Source of the DNA: a virus
Length of the DNA stretch: 64,000 nt
Virus record (IMG/VR): IMGVR_UViG_3300042938_002038
Coordinates: 1 to 64,000 of that record
Strand: one strand, 5' to 3'
Made by a program: the position numbers and the translations under genes. The stretch's first letter is position 1. Every line of letters begins with the position of its first letter. The notes under the pieces were generated by a model, which saw nothing but the letters and a program-made list of their open reading frames with translations, did no database searches and was not told the DNA's origin. Of this stretch, positions 27,825 through 34,295 are shown piece after piece.

Positions 27825-28003
27825 ATAGTATTCGAGATAAGATCTTAGCTAATATTTGGCATCAAGTTTATAATAAGGTTTATTATCAAGTTAGTAATCA
27901 AATTTGGGATAAAACTACCGATCAAGTTTTGGATAAAGTTTATTCTGAAGTAACGATTGAAACTAGGATTCAAGTCAAGGATCAAATATGGGACATGTCA
28001 TGA
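27821..28003 (+). CDS. tetrapeptide-repeat protein
   Basis: 60 residues, exactly 15 units: MNSI RDKI LANI WHQV YNKV, then YYQV SNQI WDKT TDQV LDKV YSEV TIET RIQV KDQI WDMS. More diverged than its two neighbours (Lys or Glu for Gln in several units) and AT-richer, so the array mixes young and old copies. ATGA overlaps at both ends. Function unknown. Confidence 0.75.
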   Translation: MNSIRDKILANIWHQVYNKVYYQVSNQIWDKTTDQVLDKVYSEVTIETRIQVKDQIWDMS

Positions 28004-28200
28004 ACCAAGTCAGGGGTCAAGTCTGGAATCAAATCAGATTTCAAGTATGGGATCAAATCTGGGATCAAATAGAAGATCAAGTCCGGAATCAAATCTGGGA
28101 TCAAGTAGAAGATCAAGTCAGATTTCAAGTCTGTGATCAAGTCAGATTTCAAGTCTGTGATCAAGTCTGTGATGAATTCTATGTTCAAACCCGAAATTAA
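28000..28200 (+). CDS. tetrapeptide-repeat protein
   Basis: 66 residues from ATG 28000, which overlaps the preceding stop; an in-frame ATG at 27988 is possible. MNQV RGQV WNQI RFQV WDQI, then WDQI EDQV RNQI WDQV EDQV RFQV CDQV RFQV CDQV CDEF YVQT RN. One of the most regular members; the unit pair RFQV CDQV is repeated exactly, a sign of recent expansion. Three Cys occur at position 1. Last clear member before the degenerate one at 28215. Confidence 0.75.
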   Translation: MNQVRGQVWNQIRFQVWDQIWDQIEDQVRNQIWDQVEDQVRFQVCDQVRFQVCDQVCDEFYVQTRN

Positions 28201-28214
28201 ATTATGGGTAAATT

Positions 28215-28391
28215 ATGAAAACTGTTATTTCAGATATTCGTAGTTGTCAATATTCACACGCTTTTAATAAAGTTCAAGATACTACTTCTGCAGATACCCA
28301 AAATAAAGTTGCAATGCTTATTTGGGATAAAGTTTTCATCTCTACTTTATATAAGTATATTAGCACATTTGACGAAGATTTAGGAAATTAA
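28215..28391 (+). CDS. diverged tetrapeptide-repeat-like protein
   Basis: 58 residues: MKTV ISDI RSCQ YSHA FNKV, then QDTT SADT QNKV AMLI WDKV FIST LYKY ISTF DEDL GN. The M-x-x-V start, the length and several units (FNKV, QNKV, WDKV) tie it to the family, although the repeat is largely eroded. It ends two bases before the conserved gene at 28393, whose ribosome site (AGGA) lies in its last codons. Function unknown. Confidence 0.55.
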   Translation: MKTVISDIRSCQYSHAFNKVQDTTSADTQNKVAMLIWDKVFISTLYKYISTFDEDLGN

Positions 28392-28392
28392 T

Positions 28393-29535
28393 ATGGCACG
28401 TGCTGCAGCAACACCAAAGTCCTTAAAGGTAAAAAAGTCTGTCAAAGTCAAGACGACTAGGACAGAGCAATATCTGATTAATATCAAGTATATGGGTGAA
28501 GAACCAACTTTTTCTACTGATAGGCAATTAACTGACCAAGAGTACAGTTCTGCTTTATCTTGGTATAATTACATGTGTTCTAGATCTGATTCACGTGAAT
28601 ATCTAGAAACCTATCTAAAGAATACCAATCGACTGATTGATCTTAAAAATTTAAAGTCGGTACCGGATAACAAGTTTATTGAGCATGCCGGTTGGATTGC
28701 TCGTATGCTTTCTCGTGGCGTACCGCTTACCAAGCGTTCATATAATCATATGAACCTCAAGCTGGTAGAAATGCTCAAGCACTCTACTGGGAAAGAGGAA
28801 AAGGTTGAGACTAAAAAAGTAATTAATATCCAAGATCGCATCAAAGAAAAAGTGTCAAACTTCATTGGTCTATTTGATGAAGAAATTGATAAGTGTGGAT
28901 ATACAATTTCAATGTATGAAATGCTTGAAAAGCATGAAATTCAACCTACCCTAGCCAATCGAGTAGCAGAATTTTTCAAACCTATTGCTGATGAAGCGCA
29001 GGAACTCCTTAAAAAAGATTGCAATCCTCAACTCAAAGAGGGTTTCAATCATCTAACCAAGGAACAGATCAAGCAAAGGGCTGCTTTTTATAGATCCATT
29101 TTGGATGATTGTGATCGTTATGCAGGCAACGTCAAGAAGCAAAAGCAACAACGCACCCCGAAGCCCATGACAGCAGAAAAGAAATTAAAGCATTTTAAAT
29201 TTATGCGTGAAAGCAAAGAACACAAGCTAGTTTCCATCAATCCAGAAAAAGTCCTTGGTTGTCAAGAACTATGGGCATTCAATATTAAGTATAATACACT
29301 CACAAGGTTTATTGCGCTTGATCGTGGTGGATTAGATGTTGACAGAATGACTATTACCAAGTATAATGGTGATACCAAAACATATAAACTTACATCAAAG
29401 AAAGTCAAGGATACACTTGAAACCATCCTGTCTGGTGGTAAAAGGGTTTTATCCAAAACACTTGCAGAACTCAAAGAGTTTCCTATTCTGCAGGAACGTA
29501 TCAATGAAAATGTAATTCTACTGAAGGTGGTATAA
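28393..29535 (+). CDS. conserved T4-superfamily hypothetical protein
   Basis: 380 residues, basic N-terminus (LKVKKSVKVKTTR), then LTDQEYSSALSWYNYMCSRS ... EYLETYLKN, WIARMLSRGVPLTKRSYNHM, and a C-terminal region GCQELWAFNIKYNTLTRFIA ... ISGGKRVLSKTLAEL (reading around residue 345). I recall proteins with this pattern in marine T4-like phages, always unassigned. The C-terminal W-x-F-N ... L-x-x-Y segment looks beta-rich and the centre helical. No catalytic motif recognised. Followed by an overlapping small gene. Confidence 0.7.
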   Translation: MARAAATPKSLKVKKSVKVKTTRTEQYLINIKYMGEEPTFSTDRQLTDQEYSSALSWYNYMCSRSDSREYLETYLKNTNRLIDLKNLKSVPDNKFIEHAGWIARMLSRGVPLTKRSYNHMNLKLVEMLKHSTGKEEKVETKKVINIQDRIKEKVSNFIGLFDEEIDKCGYTISMYEMLEKHEIQPTLANRVAEFFKPIADEAQELLKKDCNPQLKEGFNHLTKEQIKQRAAFYRSILDDCDRYAGNVKKQKQQRTPKPMTAEKKLKHFKFMRESKEHKLVSINPEKVLGCQELWAFNIKYNTLTRFIALDRGGLDVDRMTITKYNGDTKTYKLTSKKVKDTLETILSGGKRVLSKTLAELKEFPILQERINENVILLKVV

Positions 29536-29729
29536 TGCAAATCGAAGTCAAAAAGCCTCTAGATGCTCCAATCGGAAAAGCAGAGATGGTGAAAACTCCA
29601 TGGGGTACTGAAGAATTGGCTCAAGTATTTAAAGTGATTGATTATATCAGTGGCGATATTAAGTATGCTGTAATTAATAATCCTGTTGGCAACTTTAAAG
29701 TTCGTTGTAGTGCATTTAGAGTCCGATAA
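29535..29729 (+). CDS. small conserved hypothetical protein
   Basis: 64 residues: MQIEVKKPLDAPIGKAEMVK, TPWGTEELAQVFKVIDYI, then YAVINNPVGNFKVRCSAFRVR. A compact beta-rich domain. It shares one base with the preceding stop and ends just past the start of a GATAAATA box. Similar short proteins follow the 380-residue gene in related phages as far as I can recall. Function unknown. Confidence 0.6.
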   Translation: MQIEVKKPLDAPIGKAEMVKTPWGTEELAQVFKVIDYISGDIKYAVINNPVGNFKVRCSAFRVR

Positions 29730-29732
29730 ATA
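29725..29732 (+). promoter_or_regulatory. candidate late promoter (GATAAATA)
   Basis: GATAAATA 31 bases before the ATG at 29763, the expected distance for a T4-type late -10 box with a short leader. A TTGACA with TATATT (29735-29762) also lies here, but its -10 abuts the ATG and would place the start point inside the gene. Confidence 0.5.
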
Positions 29733-29762
29733 TATTGACATTTTTAAGATATAGGATATATT

Positions 29763-30434
29763 ATGAAGGTAAATATCGGACCACATATTGGATACCTTAC
29801 CCCTTTTCATATAGCAGAAAAGATCCTCTTTTGGAAAGATAAGTATAAACCAAACGAAACCAATCCATTAGATGTGCACAAAGATTATGATGATATTCAT
29901 AACTTTGGATTGCTTTTGGAAAAGATTCCAGGGTTATTAAAACTATGTGAATGGTATAGTAATCGAGTTCGTAAAGTCAATGTACGGGTTGATCCATATG
30001 ATACATGGTCAGCCGATAATACTATTGCACTGTTAGTTGTTCCAATTTTAAAGCAGCTAAAAGAAAATAAACACAGTGCAGGTGGCGTTGATGATGTAGA
30101 TGTTCCAGAAGAACTAAAGTCAACCAGTGCTAAACCATTGACTGAAGAAGAAAAGAATTCCGGATCAGTTGACGATAATTACTTCAAGCGATGGGATTGG
30201 GTTCTAGATGAAATGATCTGGGCTTTTGAACAAAGCACTTTTGATTGGGAAGCTGAATATTACTCTGGAAAATCTGATATTCAATTTGAAAAGACGGATG
30301 GTGGGTTATCTAAAATGATCCAGGGGCCTAATCATACATTTAAAGTAAATCGTGAAGGTGTATTGCAACATCAAGAACGAATGTATAAGGGGAGGATGCT
30401 TTTTGCAAAGTATTATGAATCTCTATGGTCATGA
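29763..30434 (+). CDS. conserved T4-superfamily protein of unknown function
   Basis: 223 residues: MKVNIGPHIGYLTPFHIAEK, then VRVDPYDTWSADNTIALLVV (about 75-94), PILKQLKENKHSAGGVDDVD, VPEELKSTSA and FKRWDWVLDEMIWAFEQSTF (about 142-161). I recognise this as a highly conserved protein of T4-like phages and cyanophages (pattern D-x-Y-D-T-W-S-x-D-x-T-L-A ... D-x-x-F-x-R-W-x-W-V-x-D-E-M-I-W-A-F). No function is established. It is preceded by a candidate late promoter, which hints at a late role such as virion assembly. Confidence 0.8.
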   Translation: MKVNIGPHIGYLTPFHIAEKILFWKDKYKPNETNPLDVHKDYDDIHNFGLLLEKIPGLLKLCEWYSNRVRKVNVRVDPYDTWSADNTIALLVVPILKQLKENKHSAGGVDDVDVPEELKSTSAKPLTEEEKNSGSVDDNYFKRWDWVLDEMIWAFEQSTFDWEAEYYSGKSDIQFEKTDGGLSKMIQGPNHTFKVNREGVLQHQERMYKGRMLFAKYYESLWS

Positions 30435-30465
30435 ATTATTCAACGTATAGTGTGGAGTTTTCCAA

Positions 30466-30696
30466 ATGCAAGATGGATCTAGCAACAATGCACAATGGGC
30501 CACACGAAAAAAGCCCAAACGTGACATTACCCTCGGAACACTTTGGTTTGTCATCAGTTTATACTGCATCATTCCACTTATTCAAATCTTATCCGCTCCC
30601 CTTACCGGATTTATGTCATTTGTTTTCTGCATAATGTGTTTTTTAAGTGCTAAATTTTGGATTGATAAGGCTAAGAAATGTTGGTTCCCGACATAG
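30466..30696 (+). CDS. small two-span membrane protein
   Basis: 76 residues from ATG 30466 (GGAG eight bases upstream). The N-terminal 22 residues are polar and basic (RKKPKRDIT), followed by two hydrophobic segments, about 23-45 (LGTLWFVISLYCIIPLIQIL) and 48-66 (TGFMSFVFCIMCFLSAKFW), and a short basic tail. The layout fits an inner-membrane hairpin with both ends inside. No family recognised. Overlaps the next small gene by 19 bases. Confidence 0.65.
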   Translation: MQDGSSNNAQWATRKKPKRDITLGTLWFVISLYCIIPLIQILSAPLTGFMSFVFCIMCFLSAKFWIDKAKKCWFPT

Positions 30697-30848
30697 AAAA
30701 AAAGCTTTTAGAAATTGAAATAGGTATGCTAAGGAGTGCTTTTAGAATAAATTTTCTTAGGCATGGGTATTCAGGCACAGAAATTGATGAGATGCTTGAT
30801 AATATTAATAGAAGAGCCAAGGGAACCTTAGAAAATGATTTTGAATAA
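30678..30848 (+). CDS. small hypothetical protein
   Basis: 56 residues (MLVPDIEKKLLEIEIGMLRS, AFRINFLRHGYSGTEIDEML, DNINRRAKGTLENDFE) overlapping the membrane protein gene by 19 bases and ending one base before the ATG of the gp33-like gene. Helical and charged. The gapless arrangement supports that it is real. No function known. Confidence 0.55.
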   Translation: MLVPDIEKKLLEIEIGMLRSAFRINFLRHGYSGTEIDEMLDNINRRAKGTLENDFE

Positions 30849-30849
30849 A

Positions 30850-31059
30850 ATGAATAACTTTAATATTGAAATTGAAGTTCTTATTAGTGAAAAGAAGATC
30901 AACTACATTGATGCTGTTGTGATGTGGTGCGAAGACAATAATATTGAAGTTGAATATGCAGCAGATTTAATTAAAAAAGATATGGTTTTACATTCCAAAA
31001 TTAAAGCGGATGCTGAGAGTCTTAATATTCTAAAAAGAACAGCGCAACTTCCAGTATGA
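30850..31059 (+). CDS. gp33: gp33-like late transcription accessory protein
   Basis: 69 residues from ATG 30850; an in-frame ATG at 30835 is possible. NIEIEVLISEKKINYIDAVV, MWCEDNNIEVEYAADLIKKD and HSKIKADAESLNILKRTAQL match the short protein found just upstream of gene 59 in T4-like marine phages and annotated there as the gp33 coactivator of late transcription. It is shorter than T4 gp33 (112 residues), and the assignment rests on recalled sequence pattern plus the 33-59-32 gene order. Its stop overlaps the start of gp59 (ATGA). Confidence 0.65.
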   Translation: MNNFNIEIEVLISEKKINYIDAVVMWCEDNNIEVEYAADLIKKDMVLHSKIKADAESLNILKRTAQLPV

Positions 31060-31634
31060 CACCGTATGAGTGCTATGTTGACTATTTAGCGCTTAAAAGA
31101 CATTTTACCACAGAGTCATATGATTATTTTAAATATAATGGTAAAGTTAGTGCTAAAAGAGATACATTTGAAAAGCGAAAAGATAAATTCTTCTTTGAAA
31201 AACTTTCAAAACACCGTGACCCACACGGTGTTATACTTGCTAATCTATTAAAATCCAAAGATATATGGATAAAAGAATTAGTTAGTGATAAGGCACAAGA
31301 AAACTATAACTTATGGATCAAAAAAACACAATCAATAACAAGACTTGTTGAATCTGAGCTTTGGTTGTTGGATGATAATTTTGATTCAAACTTTAAAGTA
31401 GTTTCAGGTAATCATCCTCCATTACTAAAACTATTTTTATCGGATAAACTTTCATTAGAAAGTCTTATTATTTTAACTACAATTTCTGGATGCATTCCAC
31501 ATTGGTGCAAAAAAATGAAGGATGATTTTATCTGGGATGATGTAAACAAAAAGATAATTAAGACCAAACCGTTTATTCATTACGATGTTGAGAAAATAAA
31601 GAAAATATGCCTTGACAGATTCTCTACTTCGTGA
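31056..31634 (+). CDS. gp59: helicase loader, T4 gp59
   Basis: 192 residues. The N-terminal domain carries the gp59 signature: TPYECYVDYLALKRHFTTES, YDYFKYNGKVSAKRDTFEKR, KDKFFFEKLSKH (residues 2-53). The C-terminal domain is helical, ending LDRFSTS. T4 gp59 binds gp32-coated fork DNA and loads the gp41 helicase. Here the gene lies directly upstream of gp32 and downstream of a gp33-like gene, the T4-type cluster. Its stop codon is embedded in a candidate late promoter (31633-31640). Confidence 0.9.
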   Translation: MTPYECYVDYLALKRHFTTESYDYFKYNGKVSAKRDTFEKRKDKFFFEKLSKHRDPHGVILANLLKSKDIWIKELVSDKAQENYNLWIKKTQSITRLVESELWLLDDNFDSNFKVVSGNHPPLLKLFLSDKLSLESLIILTTISGCIPHWCKKMKDDFIWDDVNKKIIKTKPFIHYDVEKIKKICLDRFSTS

Positions 31635-31640
31635 TAAATA
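31633..31640 (+). promoter_or_regulatory. candidate late promoter (GATAAATA) before gp32
   Basis: The 14-base sequence TTCGTGATAAATAA spanning this box is repeated exactly upstream of gp48 (39017-39032 region). gp32 in T4 is transcribed at several times including late. The start point would fall at about 31647. Confidence 0.55.
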
Positions 31641-31645
31641 AGTAT

Positions 31646-31661
31646 AGAGGTAAGACCCTCT
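31646..31661 (+). promoter_or_regulatory. hairpin in the gp32 leader
   Basis: AGAGG (31646-31650), loop UAAGAC, CCTCT (31657-31661), followed by about 49 bases of A/U-rich, Cys-free-of-structure leader (only A, T and few C) up to the ATG at 31711. T4 gp32 represses its own translation by binding from a 5' structure across an unstructured AU-rich leader; the layout here is the same, though a pseudoknot is not evident. Confidence 0.5.
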
Positions 31662-31710
31662 GTAAAAATATACAAATATACTATACATACAAAATATAAG
31701 GAATATATAA

Positions 31711-32622
31711 ATGGACTTTTCTGCACTAAAAAAGACTTCTGGTAAAAGCTCACTAGAAAAGCTTACACAGGAACTTGCTAAGATTTCTACCCAGAGTGAT
31801 TCTAAGGGTGACGCCCGTTTTTGGTATCCGAATGTGGACAAGGCTGGTAATGGTTATGCTGTTATTCGTTTTCTCCCTGCTCCTCCAAATGAAGATGTCC
31901 CATTTGTTCGAATCTTTGAACATGGTTTCAAGGGTCCAACAGGTCTCTGGTATATTGAAAACTCTCTGACTACTATTGGTCAAACAGACCCTGTCGGTGA
32001 AATGAATTCCCGTCTGTGGAATTCCACAACCGATGACGAGTCTCCTGCTCGAAAACAAGCCCGAGCCCAAAAGCGTAAGCTAACTTATGTATCAAATATC
32101 TATGTGATCCAGGATCAACAGAATCCTGAGAATAACGGAAAGGTATTTCTATTCAAGTTTGGTAAGAAGATTTTTGATAAACTTAATGAAGCTATGAACC
32201 CACAGTTTCAGGATGAAGATCCACTAAACCCATTTGATCTCTGGAGTGGTGCAAACTTCAAACTCAAGATCAGAAATGTTGAGGGTTATCGTAATTACGA
32301 TAAGTCTGAATTTGCTTCACCAGGATCACTTGCAGATGATGATTCTGCCATGGAAACTATCTGGAAGCAAGAACATTCTATTCAATCCTTCCTTTCTCCT
32401 TCCAATTTCAAGAGCTATGAAGAGCTTTCCAAGAGGCTTGCAGTTGTTCTTGGTACGGACAAGACTGCGGCTCGAACATCGAAGCCTAAGGTTGAAGATG
32501 ATGCCCCATGGGTTGAACCAAAGGAAGCTAAGTCTGCACCCGCACGTGAGCCAATGATGACTCAGTCTGATGGTGGAGATGATGAAGATCTAGAGTTCTT
32601 CCGAAATCTTGCTAAGAACTAA
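31711..32622 (+). CDS. gp32: single-stranded DNA-binding protein, T4 gp32
   Basis: 303 residues in the T4 gp32 layout. The basic N-terminal 'B' region starts MDFSALKKTSGKSSLEKLTQ. The OB-fold core has FWYPNVDKAGNGYAVIRFLP (about 33-52) and the aromatic DNA-binding residues in FEHGFKGPTGLWYIENSLTT, GKVFLFKFGKKIFDKL and FDLWSGANFKLKI. The acidic C-terminal tail (GGDDEDLEFFRNLAKN) is the protein-interaction arm. The zinc Cys of T4 gp32 are not present. It coats ssDNA and organises replication with gp59 and primase. Ends at a strong terminator. Confidence 0.95.
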   Translation: MDFSALKKTSGKSSLEKLTQELAKISTQSDSKGDARFWYPNVDKAGNGYAVIRFLPAPPNEDVPFVRIFEHGFKGPTGLWYIENSLTTIGQTDPVGEMNSRLWNSTTDDESPARKQARAQKRKLTYVSNIYVIQDQQNPENNGKVFLFKFGKKIFDKLNEAMNPQFQDEDPLNPFDLWSGANFKLKIRNVEGYRNYDKSEFASPGSLADDDSAMETIWKQEHSIQSFLSPSNFKSYEELSKRLAVVLGTDKTAARTSKPKVEDDAPWVEPKEAKSAPAREPMMTQSDGGDDEDLEFFRNLAKN

Positions 32623-32626
32623 TATT

Positions 32627-32657
32627 AAGGGGAGCAATATTGCTCCCCTTTTTTTAT
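32627..32657. terminator. strong bidirectional intrinsic terminator
   Basis: A perfect palindrome AAGGGGAGCAAT / ATTGCTCCCCTT (32627-32650) followed by T6ATT on the plus strand, between the convergent gp32 and the leftward murein hydrolase gene. It ends rightward transcription with a good U-tract; leftward RNA gets only a short one. Confidence 0.9.
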
Positions 32658-34288
32658 TACATTAATTCACTGAAAAATTCTCTCATAGTTGCAGCATCTA
32701 TTCCAACAGGCCCGGGATCATTTGGGTCAATTGGTGTTTGTATAGCACCAATACCTGAGGCAGGTGCTTCTTGACTACCTTGTTCCATACTTACTGATAC
32801 TTGTGGTGGTGCAGATTCCGCTACTATATTTTGGGTTGATGCATCATTAATTACAGAACCCATGCTAGATGCAGATGCACCTAATTCCATTGATGCAGAT
32901 TGCCCTTCACTACCAGACATTTGAGCCTGACCAGATGATGGTTCACCGGGCATTTCATTTGCTCCACCAGGTGTTTGTGCAGCAGAGCCAAGCATTGTCT
33001 TTGGATCAATTGGTGTACCACCTTTTCTTACTTCAAAATGAAGATGTGGTCCGGTTGACAAACCTGTATTGCCAGATTTTGCTATTTCTTGCCCTGCAGT
33101 TACGGCATCGCCTTTTGCTACATTTAATGCACTAAGATGAGCATATCTAGTTTCTATACCATCTGGGCTTTGGATAGTTACCAAATTTCCATAATTACCT
33201 CTTTCTCCTGCATAAACAACAACACCACCAGTTGAAGCCAAAACTGGGGTTCCTACTGGTACTGCAAAATCAATGCCTTCGTGATTACCTCTTGCTCTTT
33301 GACCAAAACCAGATGAAACTCTACCATTAACAGGTGGTACTAATCCTCCACTGGATTGCTCTGATTGTGCACCTGAAACCGATGAAGAGAATTGTGCTGC
33401 AGGTGGTGCTGCCATTGAAGAAGAATCTGTCATCTGAAATGAAACTTTAGACATACCTGTTGCTGATGGAGCACCTGCCGAATCGCCTTGATCAATAACA
33501 AAATTATCAGATGAAAATACTATGCTTCTAGCACTTATTTTTAAATCTTTATTTTGATCTGGTGTTTCATCAGAGTTTGATTGTGACGTTAAAGATGGTG
33601 TTCTTATTCTTTGTGAGTCTACTGGTTTTATTGCTGATCCACTTTGAGTTCTAGAACTTATAGGTTTAGCTAAACCACCAACCGCTGGCGCTCCGGAACT
33701 TACAGGTTTAGCTAAACCACCAACAGATTGTGCACCTTGCTCTGATTCTGAATCTTGTGTGTTTTCTAATTCATTATTTACTGGTTGAATATCTTCTGGT
33801 TCAACGTCTTCTAGTTGTTGTGCTTGATTTGCTTCCTCTGGGGTAACATCCACGGGTTGTTCACTATCACTTGTCGACGTTGATGCCATAGAGAACATGC
33901 CCATAGCACCAAGAGCCATTGCAGCACCAATAAATCCAATTTTATATTTGCCTGGTACCTTTGAAGCAACTTGTTTTAATTTGGCTGGCATCCCTGGTAT
34001 ATCCATGGATTTTGAATCCGAATTGGACATATTATGTAAAATTTTACCAAGTAATTCATTTGATTTTACATTTTGTTCCAGATTATCAAGCATAAATGAA
34101 TTACTTAATTGTAAAATATCACTCATTGAAGTTAAAGATTTAGTATATTTTTCAATGGGTTTTGATGCTAATGGATTGACTGCTTCTGCTTGTTCCTCAG
34201 TTTTTCTCTGACCACGTAAAAGCAAAGGTGAACCAAATGAGGATGATGCTTCATTTGAAGCCATGGATCTAATGTTTAACTGATTCAT
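32657..34288 (-). CDS. virion-associated M23 murein endopeptidase
   Basis: 543 residues. N-terminal helical region, one hydrophobic segment (about 118-137, IGFIGAAMALGAMGMFSMAS), then a long acidic, Ser/Gln-rich linker with the duplicated unit SVGGLAKPVSS / AVGGLAKPISS. The M23 (LytM-like) domain at about 315-425 has the zinc ligands HEGIDF (His about 335, Asp about 339) and HLHFEV (about 413), plus TRYAHLS. It cuts peptide cross-links in peptidoglycan. With no signal peptide, it is probably a baseplate or tail component that opens the wall on infection. Leftward, coupled with the lysozyme-domain gene upstream. Confidence 0.88.
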   Translation of the reverse strand: MNQLNIRSMASNEASSSFGSPLLLRGQRKTEEQAEAVNPLASKPIEKYTKSLTSMSDILQLSNSFMLDNLEQNVKSNELLGKILHNMSNSDSKSMDIPGMPAKLKQVASKVPGKYKIGFIGAAMALGAMGMFSMASTSTSDSEQPVDVTPEEANQAQQLEDVEPEDIQPVNNELENTQDSESEQGAQSVGGLAKPVSSGAPAVGGLAKPISSRTQSGSAIKPVDSQRIRTPSLTSQSNSDETPDQNKDLKISARSIVFSSDNFVIDQGDSAGAPSATGMSKVSFQMTDSSSMAAPPAAQFSSSVSGAQSEQSSGGLVPPVNGRVSSGFGQRARGNHEGIDFAVPVGTPVLASTGGVVVYAGERGNYGNLVTIQSPDGIETRYAHLSALNVAKGDAVTAGQEIAKSGNTGLSTGPHLHFEVRKGGTPIDPKTMLGSAAQTPGGANEMPGEPSSGQAQMSGSEGQSASMELGASASSMGSVINDASTQNIVAESAPPQVSVSMEQGSQEAPASGIGAIQTPIDPNDPGPVGIDAATMREFFSELM

Positions 34289-34295
34289 TGTGCAC

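Noticed and set aside
26675-28200. Possible CRISPR-like array
   Set aside because: The repeats are contiguous 12-bp coding units without unique spacers, and there are no cas genes apart from a Cas4/MGME1-like phage nuclease 6 kb away.
29735-29762. TTGACA-16-TATATT as the promoter of the gene at 29763
   Set aside because: The -10 box touches the ATG, so the start point would lie inside the gene. The GATAAATA late box just upstream fits better.
30425-30634. 69-codon frame overlapping the two-span membrane protein
   Set aside because: No coherent hydrophobic pattern or ribosome site. The other frame (30466-30696) has both and overlaps its neighbour in the usual way.
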